Below, one piece after another: positions 26,240 through 37,754 of a stretch of DNA of 64,000 nt. This DNA comes from Taenia hydatigena (Eukaryota > Platyhelminthes > Cestoda > Cyclophyllidea > Taeniidae). The notes beneath the pieces were generated by a model, which had not been told where the DNA came from, did no database searches, and saw nothing but the letters and a program-made list of their open reading frames with translations. Where the stretch lies: the NCBI GenBank assembly GCA_036345935.2, contig JADWOT020000001.1, forward strand, positions 5,615,788 through 5,679,787, in the 5' to 3' direction. Numbering within the stretch: the first letter of the stretch is position 1; the number at the start of each line of letters is the position of its first letter. Made by a program: the position numbers and the translations under genes.

Positions 26240-27860
26240 GGGCTGCGTCTTCGCCTCTTGACAAATGGGAGAATAGAAAAATTCGGGTGAGAAAGCGGAT
26301 TTGCGTAGTGACAGACCCACTCAATCAAGTGACGTGACATCTAGGTAAATGATCGGATTTCACCCACATGACTTTGCTAAAAAGCAAAAATAAACAATTA
26401 TATCTTTGATTAGGAGGTACACACTTTCGGCAATGCGCTCGTGTATTTACAATGGAGAAGGGTTGAGCAATGTCAACGCAATGCGTTGCAACTGACACAT
26501 CTGAGGTAGGTAATCTATCCACCAAGTGAGGAGGGTTCTACAAGCGCAAGCTAAACAGCGCATTCGTGAGGACAAGATTGAGTAAGGGTTGACGACTCAC
26601 CACAATTAGCTAAATCAACACGCAAGCGGTTTGTTTTGTGGCAAAGAAATAAGTTAGCCTTCTCGATTATGTCAAAATAAGACCACGCCAGTGTAAAAAG
26701 AGAGCATTTTGAGGTAAAATGAAGGAAACGGTTGAGCACAGTACTGGTTAGCACTACTCCAAGAAAACTTTCGAGTAGTCTATGGTGTCTAGATCATAAA
26801 AATTGAATAAACAGCAATAAGAACCCCAAAGGTCTATCAAGTTTTTGCAGAAATTACTGTAAGTTGACATGTTCAAGTCAAAATAACTGATAACCATCGA
26901 GAGGGATTAGAGTGGTCAGAGGATGAAGGATTGCCCATGTGTTCAGCAGACAAAAAACCACAAACTTTGCTCAAAAAACGAATAAGTGAACAGGGAAAGC
27001 GCAAACCTCTACTAACTCAACGCCCCAGTTGAAGGCATGAGTAAGTGAGCCTTGGGAGGCTCATCTTTTAAGGTGACCTTGAAAATACACACACGCACAA
27101 TTACAGCGCCAAGATCGCACCTCCGAGCCAATCAATTTCCGCGCACCCGTCAGGCACAAAGTCAGAGCCGAAGGTGGCACAAACAAGCACACGTACAAGC
27201 GCGAAGAGACAAATACTGTTTGGATGTGTTTACGGTAGCACTAGCATTTTGGAGCCAAATTTATTTCTAAAGCAGATGACTAGTGAGGTATCATTCATGC
27301 GAATTGTATCACCTTCTACATTGACATGCTGATCGACGGATTTTGTGCCGAAATCAGCAAAACCGGATTTGGCTGAATAACAACACTAAAAAGCGCCTAT
27401 TTAACAAGTCGTATTTACTTAGGATGAAGCATTAGCAATGGGTTAAATATATTTTCTGATTTTTCATCCAAAATGCATAATCATCATCGCCTTAGCTGTG
27501 TAGCTGAAATTTTCCCGATCGTTTAGTCTCAATTGGAGTCCTGAAATGCTCATCAAAGTGCCAGTTGATTTCTTTTATTGAATAATTCAAAGGTCGTATC
27601 CACAGTTACAGGCTCTATTTCGAGATTTCGACGCACAAACAGATATTGATTTTCTCCGCTTAAAGAAGAGGTCGATATTTCGCGAGCGTCATGGATGCGG
27701 ACGTCGCTCCCTCTTGTCATTGGGCTGAATGCATGAACCTCGGCTATGAGCGACCCTCTCTTGACATAATTCCGAATAAACAATACATTTTGTATTATTT
27801 CACAAAGTTAATACTCGCACCGGGCTAAATCGGTAGTTTGTACTTTTTACTTCCGCTTGC

Positions 27861-27890
27861 TGCATGGCCTCCGGACCATGCCAGTTGCCT
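27861..27890 (+). repeat. short relic of TRIM LTR core
   Basis: A stretch reading GGCCTCCGGACCATGCCAG flanked by TGCAT and TTGCCT matches the most conserved core of the LTR copies. The rest of the LTR cannot be followed with confidence, so this is a degraded fragment or a more distant family member. Confidence 0.4.
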
Positions 27891-28647
27891 CTCAGTCCTC
27901 GTGCACATCAGCGACGCCCTTCCTCTCAAAGTACTAGGCCTTCTTGCGACTTTAGAAGACTTGGAGTGCTATGGCAACGTCTGACTTATTTGTCCATTTA
28001 TGCACACGTAAAATGCATGGAAGAATTCTATTAAAGATTTACAAAAGGCAACTTCAAAGCATAAATAATGCATGTGACTGCACATCAGACCCATGTGGTG
28101 ACACTTGGAATGTTTTTTTGTCGACTTTTTACCGTGGCTAGAATGTGCAAACGCCGTGGGGCGGAATTGCGCAATGTCGATGCTCCTTGTGTTTCGCTGT
28201 TTGTAGTTATGATTGCAAGTGCGCATGCAAAAACCTGTCGATCAAAATTTATGAAATGTGGCCTTATGTATGAAGTTGTGGGGAATTTCTTTGCATGATT
28301 TTATTGTCATCCGTACAGCCACCCATCGAAGGGAGCGGATTACTTCAGCCCATTGAATGCAACGCTTCAAGGTGCAGGTGAGTGGAACTTCCCTTGAAGC
28401 CCTACTGAATGCAAATAATGCGAACTGAAGTTTGTTCGCAGCTACCAGTGCTGGGGTAAGCTTGTTGCATACATAAACAATTGCGTAAATAACACGTTGG
28501 TATTCCTTGGGAAAGCAATTGACCATTGTGGTTCAGATGCCTTGTTGTTTCAGTATGACATTGATGTGGTGCTTTGATTGGCAAACTCTATATTTTGGTT
28601 TCAAGGACACTTGAGGCCTCTCATTATGCTCCCGCTCAGAGTCTCCA

Positions 28648-28809
28648 TGCAACACTTGGTTTGTTGTCTGCCAGTTTCAGTCCCGGACACAGAGGTGGCC
28701 ATGACGCCCTGGCCGCGTCGACTGGCCTTCGGGCCATGCCATCAGCTCCACTCCTTCTGCTTTAGTATTTTGCCTTCTTTTGGCTTCAGGGGAGTCTCGA
28801 GACGCTACA
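28648..28809 (+). repeat. diverged TRIM LTR
   Basis: About 162 bp aligning with the TRIM LTR: ACTTGGTTTGT near the start, ACACAGAGGTGGCC, GGCCATGCCATCAGC in the core, and the end GAGACGCTACA. It is shorter because of internal loss in the A/T part. About 92 bases further on, from 28902, TTGGTGGCAACGGAAAGAGG resembles the primer-site and interior start of the intact element, so this is probably the left half of an old full copy with an insertion. Confidence 0.7.
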
Positions 28810-31234
28810 CTCCAACCTCAGCTCTTTTGAGTGTCGATAATGCACATTCTGTCCGAGAATAATGTCCTACTTCGTCTCTAGGCAAGGCTCATGGTGCTTC
28901 ATTGGTGGCAACGGAAAGAGGATCCGATTTTAAAGGACAACGGCCTCAATTCCTGCTGCTGAAGGTTTGATCCTGACTTGACGTCTTCCTTCGGTATCTG
29001 CCTTGAGGCTAGTGATCTTACGACTGACAACGGACGTGCGTAATGGCCAACATTCCTTTATTTAACTTAGAACAGTTCCTAAACAGGATGATACCGCAGT
29101 TCAGGTAGAATTGCTAAAAGGTATTTATAGCGTTTCGAGACCTCCTTGAAGGCTAAATAAGGCATAATACTTGGGTAGATGCCAGCCCACACGGCGGATG
29201 CAATGTAACCGACCAGGTGCCCGTTATCAAAAGTAAAAGTCAGACAAACAACAAACCATTGCATAGTCTCTTTTTCCTTTTGAGCGTCGTCCTCGGCGCG
29301 CCTCCTAGTAAATCTCCTACTCCATCCATCACACCGCAGTGTTGAAAGAAAGCGCCATCGAATTTCTATGCATGCCACTGACTTTCCCCTTGGCAATTCT
29401 ACTGGATCAGGAGAGTCGTCCGGTGTTGGAACTGAATTCTAAGACGGGAATTCTAATGACCTTCACGTGTGTTTGTAGGCAAACGTTGGAACACCAGTCC
29501 GAAAACGGATTCGTAAAAGGGGGTGAGGGATTTCACACAGTTCAACCGAGGCATGATTTCGGGCGTTTTACTCTTGTCGACATCTTTATACAGGCATGGT
29601 AAAGAAAATATGTGATCTGTAAGAGGAGCGCGCATTTTTACCTAAGCAAGACCGATTGGCCAAGTCTCCATCACAACTGTAATACATTTTACAACGAAAT
29701 TTCTCTGAAGATGAAGAGACTCTTGGCAATACATGCCAATGTCGTTAAGTGATGCATGTCTACAATGCTTATTTGATTGCCTACATGATTATACGTAGAG
29801 CTGAGCATTTGTGCTGAAAGAAAGCTCATTTGATGTCACCTTTGTTGTCGACTTATCATATTATTGTGTGGTGAAATGAAGGTATTCATTAACTGACGCC
29901 CAAAATCGTGCATGGTTGTCATTAGACGGACCGATTAGTCAATCTACCATCACAACTCGAATGCAGATGCCAAAGGAAGACGTTATTCTCAAGTGTTCTC
30001 CCATCCGTACCACATGTGCTTGCGCTGATACAGTTTGTAGAATAAATCAGAAGAGACGATATTCAAAGACGAGTTCGCCCTCAGCTGCCACAAATGTAGC
30101 GCCCCGAGACTTCTTTGAAGACATCTAGAGCGCCACATATCCAAAACGACAAAAGACATTGTTTCAGATCCACGCAATGCTGGCCTAAAACGGTTAAGTG
30201 CATGAGTCATACATATGACGATAATAATAGAGTAATAACGAATCGACTTCAGCTAAAACCATATTTGAAGGGTAAATTTAATAAAAAATGTGATTTCAAC
30301 GCTGATTTTAAAATTGTTGGTAAAGGCTTACTAGAAAGAGCAAGTGGCTTTAGTTAAATCCGCCTACCTTCCATAGACAATCACGTTGGATCACAAAGTG
30401 AATTCGAAATGATCAGTGGGTCAAGATCACATGAACTTACTCCTTTTGCATAAGCAAGTTATTCGCGAGACGACGATTTCAGTATGCGAACGGTTTGCTA
30501 ATACCTGGGCATAGTAAAGATGTGCCATTTGTATAATATTCCAAAAAATTGACCTGGATTAAGCGTCGAAAACTAGGCAAGTGGCAAATTTGCATATGGG
30601 TAAAGAATGATTGTATCAGAAACAGCTTTGCTCACATTGTCCCCAAAGGTGGTCCATGAGGCCTTGGGTGTTCTTTACTGCGACTTAAATAACAAAAATG
30701 AAACGCGAAATCAAATTTGATGAAGTAACAAATTATTCATTTATTTAAATACAAATATAGTCAAGAGTATCCTGTAAACTAGTACATTGCATTGTAACCA
30801 GGACAAATGAAATAACGACAATGCGAACCCCAACAATTAAAGGCGACAGCTGCAAGCTTTGTTTTAACTGGTTAAACGTGCAGCGCTGTTTGCCGTTGGG
30901 CTTTAGGGGTATGTGTATTCTGGAAGCTTCTGATGTGCTTAAGTCTCTTTGCAGTTTGTATTGCGCCACAACTGCATTGTTATTTGTTTCTAAGTCGATG
31001 TGTTCAGTATTTGCTCTGTACCGGGTCTGTGATCAAGAATGCTCGAAGGCTTTAAAATCTCTCCAAAAATGCACTTAGCTAAAGTTATCCTACTTGGCTA
31101 CATGGAATTTTCGCTTCAACCTCCCATTTGCGTTTACTTTATTATGGCTAATGAGGGCACATTTTTATCCTTCATCGTCGCAGATGATGTCAGCTTGCTT
31201 TTATCGTTCTGATTTATTTTGGTGGTTTTTGTAG

Positions 31235-31245
31235 GTCAATAGAAA
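31235..31245 (+). promoter_or_regulatory. splice acceptor and 11-nt leader before GHITM ATG
   Basis: A T-rich run ending TTTTTGTAG (AG at 31233-31234) directly precedes an 11-base leader and the start codon. This indicates a 5'UTR intron or spliced-leader addition; which one cannot be told from genomic sequence. Confidence 0.5.
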
Positions 31246-34200
31246 ATGAATTTCGTTGCAAAACTTTGCCGCTGCAATGGTCGTCTTATCACTGGGTTTA
31301 CCGGTCTTCGCTTACAAACGCTAACTCTTCGTGAGTTCAGTTCAGGAAATTCCTTACGAGCTTCAATGCGCCACCGAATGGAGCGAATTCGTCGTCAGGT
31401 AGAAAACCGCACTCCTTTTAGTCGCACAGAGACACTGTGTGAGTTGATGTTAACTTTTTACTTGCTAATATAATCGAATCTTGCTCAAACACAAGTTATC
31501 TTCAACCTCTACTCTTCCTTGGTCACATCGCTCATGTCATCGCCCAAGTTCATGGTATTTGCTGTAAAGATAGGTACTTGGCGATGTTTGCCGTGTTATT
31601 TGGAATGAGGAAAAACCACTGTTTGGTGTCACTTTTGTCTGCGTTTCTTCCATTTCGTGACTCCAAAATGCAATTGGCCTACAATCAGTTTTTTTTATTT
31701 TCTCGTTAATTATTTTAAATGTTCAGTAATTTAACCCCTGTTAAACCCTTGATATGGTTGAAGTGCAAATGATTTATTATCAGTTCGCGTCCCTTCTCGA
31801 CGTCGGTCTTCTGCTTCCACATCCAAAAGTTTACGAGTGCTTTTTATGTAGCTAGCTTTTAACCTATTTTTTCTTAACAGCTCTAGATGCTACCCGCGCG
31901 CTAATTCTCGGCGGAGCGGCGCTGGGTCTGGGCGGTCTCTGCCTCTACGGGATATATGGGACAGATGCAGGGGCCGGCAGCCTTTCGGCGTTGGATAGGG
32001 CAGCGCTTTGGCCGGACTATGTGCGTCAGCGTATCCACTCCACCTATGCTTATTTGGCAGGCGGAGCTGCTGTTGCCGCCGCCTCTGCTACTGCTCTAGT
32101 CCGCTCGCCCGCCTTTGTCCGCGCCATGGCTGGTGGTCGTGTCCTCGCTCCACTGGCGATGCTGGCTGCAAGTATTGGTGCTGGTGTTGTTTGTCAGGTT
32201 CGTGGTGTTGTTTTCTGCTCTAATTTTCCAGGTTCTGGCGTCCAGGATCACTTTCATCCGTGTATTAATCTCTCTCGAATGAATTCTAGCCTTTTAATCC
32301 AAGTGGTCATTTTTCTTAGTTGCCTTCTCGCATTCTGAATGGCTTCTTATTTTGTGTTTCATTCAATCGCCTCCTTTTTATTTACCTTTTACATTATATT
32401 GTGTCAATGCGTGCGAAATATTTTGTCCGGACCTGGAATTCCATAGTATTATTATCGGTTCAAGCGGTAATTGAGACATCCGCTGAAACTATAAAATTGG
32501 TCTGCCTCAACAGGGCAGTTGTGACGTATAACAGCTTTCAATCTTTGTTCAGAGCTTTTTCTTACTCGGAAATATTGATAAATTTGCATCGTGAAAGAGG
32601 TAGTTGCGTGACCGAATCAAATGAGCTGTTGTGGAGCATGGTTAAAGTTACTTGAATAGATATTGGGCATTAAATCTGTGGTGGCTTAATGGTCGCACCA
32701 ATATACATTTGCATTTATCGTGCTAGTGTGACACGGGAAGGGTTTGGCAATTCGATACAACATTATTCTGAGTAGCTCCCTTTTACGGACGAAATTTCTC
32801 ATCGCGGTTGTGTAAAACTCGGGATTGAGAAAAGCTGTAGTGTTTTGATGACTCTTCTGTTGTAGGTTCCAGTAGCTTTAGTCATGGATACATCTTTCTA
32901 CTGACCAGCATTAATTCAATTTAATAGGTCGTACATCTGATTCTTTGTGTGGTGCCTCAGTTGCCGCTATGGAATATAAAGCATGCAAGCCACAGAGTAA
33001 CTAAATTGGTATTTTACGGAAGGTCAGAGATAAGTAGCTTTGCAGTTCATCCATCGCTTCTGCTGCCCTTTTAGATGATGCCTTACCCTGCAGACGGCAG
33101 TAAGCTCAACGCAAAGCATTTGGCATGGCTGCTCTACGCGGTAAGTTTGGGCGGTGTTGTGGCTCCCATCTGTCTGCTCGGCGGACCGATCTTGACTCGT
33201 GCCGTGATCTACACCGGCGGCATCGTCGGCGGTCTTTCTGTTGTTGCTATCACCGCTCCATCCGACCGTTTTCTGCGCTGGGGTGGACCTCTTGCAATTG
33301 GTCTTGGGGTGGTTTTTGTCTCCTCTCTCGGTGAGATATTGCCTTTCCCTTCTATTGTGATGTCACATGCGTGATTTTCCGTTTCTCCCGTTCATCGTTA
33401 GTGAATTTTTCTATTCACAGCGCTCCTCTTAGCCGAAGTGAGCGCGCATCCTCCTTCACGTTTCGAATCTTTTGCTTAGTTTGGCAGCAACCACGCGGAG
33501 ATTCGGTCCGCGTATCTCTCGAAAACATCTCCAACTCGTTTCCAATGAAATTCTCGGATTAATTGATACAGGACCTTCATATGTGCTGCTCATTGCGTGC
33601 TAATCAGCCTGTTCGCCTAAATTCAAGCTCTTGAAACGCGAAGTATTTGTCACTGCTATCACTAGTGTAGCGACGAAGCTAAGTAATTGTGCACAGGGAT
33701 TGAGAGATTGGTAGCTTGATTCGCATGTCACTTTCGGGAGAGGTCTGCTTGATCAAAAGAATTTTAATGGCCTTTTTTGTGAATCGGCATTCAAAATATT
33801 CCATTCTTAACCAATAGTTGCCACTATTATTGGCGGACTTGATAGGTATATCAATGCTTGTCACCGTGGCTATTTGAATTGGCCTCTCCACCTTTTAAAT
33901 GATCATGGAATTTTTCAATGCTCTTTAGTGCGTATTTTAAATGATGGGCGGGTCTGCCAAACTTGCTTTGCTACAATTAAGCTGGGTAAATGCTATTTTT
34001 TAAGGCTTCCTCAGTTCTCTTCCGCAGACATTACATTTGTCCAATTATTCTTTCAGCCACTCTGCATATCCTCATATTCCTTTGTAAATGTTGCGTCGAA
34101 ACGGTGAATTGAAAAGAATGAGGGAACATTGGATTCGTATTTGCCTTACAGGTAGCATGTTCTTATCGCCTATGGGTCGACTTGGTGCAGGCCTCTACGC

Positions 34201-35021
34201 TGTCAGTCTTTACGGCGGCTTGGTACTCTTCTCCGGCTTTCTCCTCTACGACACTCAAATGGTCATTCGCCGCGCCGAGCAGTATCCACCACCCTCTCAC
34301 TCTCTCTTCTCCGCTAGTCCCGGCTTTCCTGTGGTCGTCCGGCCCTTTGACCCCATTAACAAGTGAGTCGGACCATATTCTGGGTGGATATCTGCTACCA
34401 GCATCTTCAACCGTTGCTAAATGACTTGTGCGATGGGTTTTTGACGGCACTTAATCTAATTCTGCTTATTTCTACAAATTAAGTTGTTTTCAGATCTAAA
34501 AACAATGAAAAGCCAGATGATTTTGTGAAAAGATGCTCTTGAATAACTTCAATTTAGTGCATTGAGGCGGACTCTAGGATTTATTTAAAATTAGACACTG
34601 GTGCTACTGGAATCCTACTTGTCAGGAGGTTTCATGCTGAAATATGTTATTTTTCGTTCCATTGGGTTAGCTTAACGTCACCACCTGACGTGTGGGTCAT
34701 TTGGAGTTCACACGTAACCATGATGCAACGATGACTTGGCCTTAACAAGTTGGTAAAGTTTATGCTTTGAAATAATCAAAATTTGGCAGGAAGGTTTAAT
34801 CAAAAAGGGTGCTGAAATAAAATAGTTTTAAGGAGTCAAACGGATGGTTGAAGTAATAAAATGAAGTGAATTTGTCAGTCTACAAGGAACACAATTATTA
34901 GCGCGAACTGACCGCATTGTTATCTACCTTTTTCAGCTCCATCAAGATTCTCCTGGATACCATCAATATTTTTGTGCGGATGGTCGCCATTTTCGCCAGT
35001 GGTGGTCAGCGGAGGAAGTGA
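31246..35021 (+). CDS. GHITM: GHITM/TMBIM5, mitochondrial inner-membrane BAX-inhibitor-1 family protein, 353 aa
   Basis: Multi-pass inner mitochondrial membrane protein. In animals it maintains cristae and cytochrome c retention and is reported to exchange calcium for protons. Exons: 31246-31438, 31881-32197, 33075-33330, 34152-34362, 34937-35021 (stop). They total 1062 bp with all phases compatible and good GT-AG sites. The N-terminus (MNFVAKLCRCNGRLITGF...) is basic and free of acidic residues, as expected for a mitochondrial targeting peptide. It is followed by RMERIRRQVENRTPFSRTET, then at least six hydrophobic helices with Gly-rich segments (ALILGGAALGLGGLCLYGIY; GGVVAPICLLGGPILTRA; GAGLYAVSLYGGLVLFSGF). 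YDTQMVIRRAEQ and the C-terminal PFDPIN-SIKILLDTINIFVR then GGQRRK are family hallmarks, and the total length is close to the human 345. It is followed 2.7 kb later by VPS13D on the same strand. Confidence 0.93.
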
Positions 35022-37743
35022 TGAGGCGCAGTGGGGCAAGGAGGCCACCCGTTGTGAACTCTCTGCCATTACCCCAAAACCGCTTTTCGAACCTATCTTT
35101 TTCCACCGTGATGGGGAGCTTTTGCTTCACGCTGTTTATGACACGGTGGAAGCCATTTCGACCACAGCTATATCCATCGCTCGTGTTTTCATTTTCTTCA
35201 TAAATTCTCTCCATAGAAGTGGGCTTTCCGTTTTAGCTATCTGTATCGTCGAAAGGAGGTGCGTCGTGGATGAATATCGTATTCACTGGGGAGAAGTCGG
35301 ATAGAATCCTGCATTATGCGGTGGGAAGGATGAATTGCGGGCGAGAACTCATAGCGCTTCCAAGGAGGGCTAACGTTGGAAAAAAATGTGGGAGAAGCCG
35401 GAGCAGGTACTAGTGTATCATTTTGCACGAAAGTAGAGTGTATTTGTATGGAAGGTTTGGGAGCAGTTTTGAATAGGGTGGTGACATTGACGGGTGGTGG
35501 TGGTGAGACATCAAAGATGCGGAAGACGGAGGGGGGTGAGTGCCGGTAGTATGGTCGTATCGTCTCAGCACACTGCATGGGTTGCCGTCGTGTGGATGTC
35601 TAACAGCTTGAAAATCATTTCTAAACCTTTAGGGCTTAGTCAGTAACCAATTCTTCATGCCGGCGGAACCAAAACCAGCTGTACTAGCGAAAGGCTCGAT
35701 ACGTTACGCCGTTAATCATTGTGAAAAGCCAGTTTTATCGTACTGCCAACATTTTGGATGCCTGACCTCCGAGTATAGTTCAAACAGGACTAGTACTTTA
35801 GTCGCGATGGGATCGCCCTGCGAGGCAGTGACCTCATAGAGAGGGCTTGATGATCTAATACCGAAAGAAGATGGATGGATGGATCACAACTCCAGGGGAT
35901 GTTGTCGGCCATTAAGCTTGCTGAGGGGAGCCAAACTAAGCTACAGAGGTTTAACTTCATTCTCCTTGTAGTCCAAACCTCACGTCATGATCATAGGACG
36001 ACAGGAAGAAACGGTGTCCAGGGTGCGTGGGTGCTTAATCGTGTCTATAGCGCTCTAATTGATGTCACTGGCTCCGCCCACTTCCACACAAAGCAATGGC
36101 CTTTCTGGCGCTTTTCAATTCCTGTAGACACGAATGGCTGCACATTAAAGTGCGAATGTACTTACTTTAGTAAACAGTGTGATACCCAACCTGACTGAGC
36201 CTAAATTCTAGAGCTTGAAGCACACAAACCACACGCTTTCCAAGGCATTAATTGCGGAAAATTCGGAGGTAATCAGATGAGTAAAGTGAAAGAAACAGCG
36301 ATGTGAGCAGCAAATTGAAATCAACCGACAAAAGACAACAGAAACACCTCAATATTCTATGCAGCACTGAAAAGTAGTGCCAAGCTTACTCAAGATTAAA
36401 TCGTGGGAACGAACATTAAGGAAGTGAGTGTAGAGGCTTCTTCCTCTCCCTTTTTAACACTTCCGATAAGAGACGGTTGGATATTTGTAGGTATCTTCAT
36501 TAATCACGCGGCTGATATGTGGTGCCGAAGTAGCAGTAGTTAAGGAGAGGAATTCTCATTATCCGGAGAGACATCTTGCGCGTCCACAACCAGGTTTAGA
36601 TCATCCTTTCATCTCTCACCTACAAGATCGTTTTTAAATAACACGCATTAGTGGGGAACATCTAAAAGTACTGTAGCAGGTTCTCCATTTAGCTCTTCCG
36701 CTTTGGTGTACAAACCCTTCGAATAAGTATACTGATTCGGTGACGGAATGTGTATTGGTGATTGTAGTACTTTGTTTGTTAGAACTGCCGGTTTCTGTCA
36801 AGGTCACAGAGGTGGCCGTACTGCCCAGGCTGTGTGGGCTGGCCTCCGGGCCATGCTAGCAGCCTATTTCCCTCTGTCCGTTGAATATATGTATTCTACC
36901 CTAGCATTCTGCTTTCATTTGCCTTCGAGGGAGTCTCGGGACGCTACAGTAATAGTTGATAGAAGTAGTGCAGTTTCAGGAAAATGATGCCCTGAGATCG
37001 CTTCTGCATCTATGACATCTGTCTACACCCACGCTACTAGAACTTTTATCACCTACGCTTCTCAACTTAAGAGTATATATTTAAACAGCGTGTAAATATA
37101 ATATGGGAATGCTTCTGATGGCAAGAGCTCATGATCAATAGTTTTAGAGCATCATTAACTAGTTGGAAAATTTTCTTTAAAAAAGTCTTAACAGCCAGCC
37201 ACTTTCTAGTGCGAAAACCCAATACTTGCTAGCTTAAAAGTAAGTTGCCACGATGCCTACTTCGCTGCATTACCATGACGTCTAATTAATAAAGCCGATA
37301 TTGAAATTTGTGATACTGCTAACCAATAAGGTTTATGCAAATCCTTGCCTGTTTACAGTAAGATTTGACTCGAATAGTCATTTCAGTGCTGGTAAGGCGT
37401 GCCTTTTCGAAGAACTTTTCTTACAGCACTATCTGCTTATTCGAAGTTTTAACGGTTTTTAAGTCTAATTAAATCGTGGGACGCCTATTCTTAATGCAAC
37501 GCCCATCCATAGTAGTCCTTTGCTCGTTTAATGTTAACCAAAATAATAATTATTTAATGTAAGGGATGAATGTCATGTTGATCCAACTAATAAATGAGTC
37601 AAAAATGTTACACTATTGTGACCTCCGTTCGTTCTTACACGTGTTCGCCGTTCAACTAGCCTTGTCTACTTATTTAGTTATTTTTGCCTTACTATCCAGA
37701 GTTGTAACTACGTCTAAACATGGCTCATTGTTCTCCCTTCCAG
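35022..37743. other. spacer between GHITM and VPS13D
   Basis: About 2.7 kb holding the GHITM 3'UTR and the VPS13D promoter. A solo TRIM LTR lies at 36763-36948. No further exon was recognised. The in-frame extension upstream of the VPS13D start (from 37566) is cut by a strong splice acceptor at 37742-37743 and is read as intron or 5' leader. Confidence 0.6.
36763..36948 (+). mobile_element. solo TRIM LTR with near-perfect target duplication
   Basis: 186 bp, TGTAGTACTTTG...GGGACGCTACA, closely matching both LTRs of the intact element over its whole length. Flanks are GTGAT (36758-36762) and GTAAT (36949-36953), four of five identical, consistent with a solo LTR left by recombination of a full element. 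It is about 800 bp upstream of the VPS13D start codon and in the same direction. Confidence 0.88.
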
Positions 37744-37754
37744 ACCTTGTTGGA

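Larger units (their letters stand above)
26257..31234. other. 5-kb spacer between divergent genes
   Basis: It separates the leftward Rab effector from rightward GHITM and should hold both promoters and any upstream non-coding exons. It contains decayed TRIM sequence at 27861-27890 and 28648-28809 with interior-like sequence from 28902. No reading frame here looks like a conserved protein: the longest, about 105 codons at 29079-29396 on minus, shows no recognisable motif. Confidence 0.6.

Noticed and set aside
29079..29396. 105-codon minus-strand frame in the divergent spacer
   Set aside because: No recognisable domain, no codon or splice context, and overlapping short frames on the other strand are of similar length.
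37566..37754. In-frame upstream extension of VPS13D adding 63 residues
   Set aside because: It is interrupted by a strong splice acceptor at 37742-37743, and VPS13 proteins start directly at the MLxxLV-like helix, as does the ATG at 37755.
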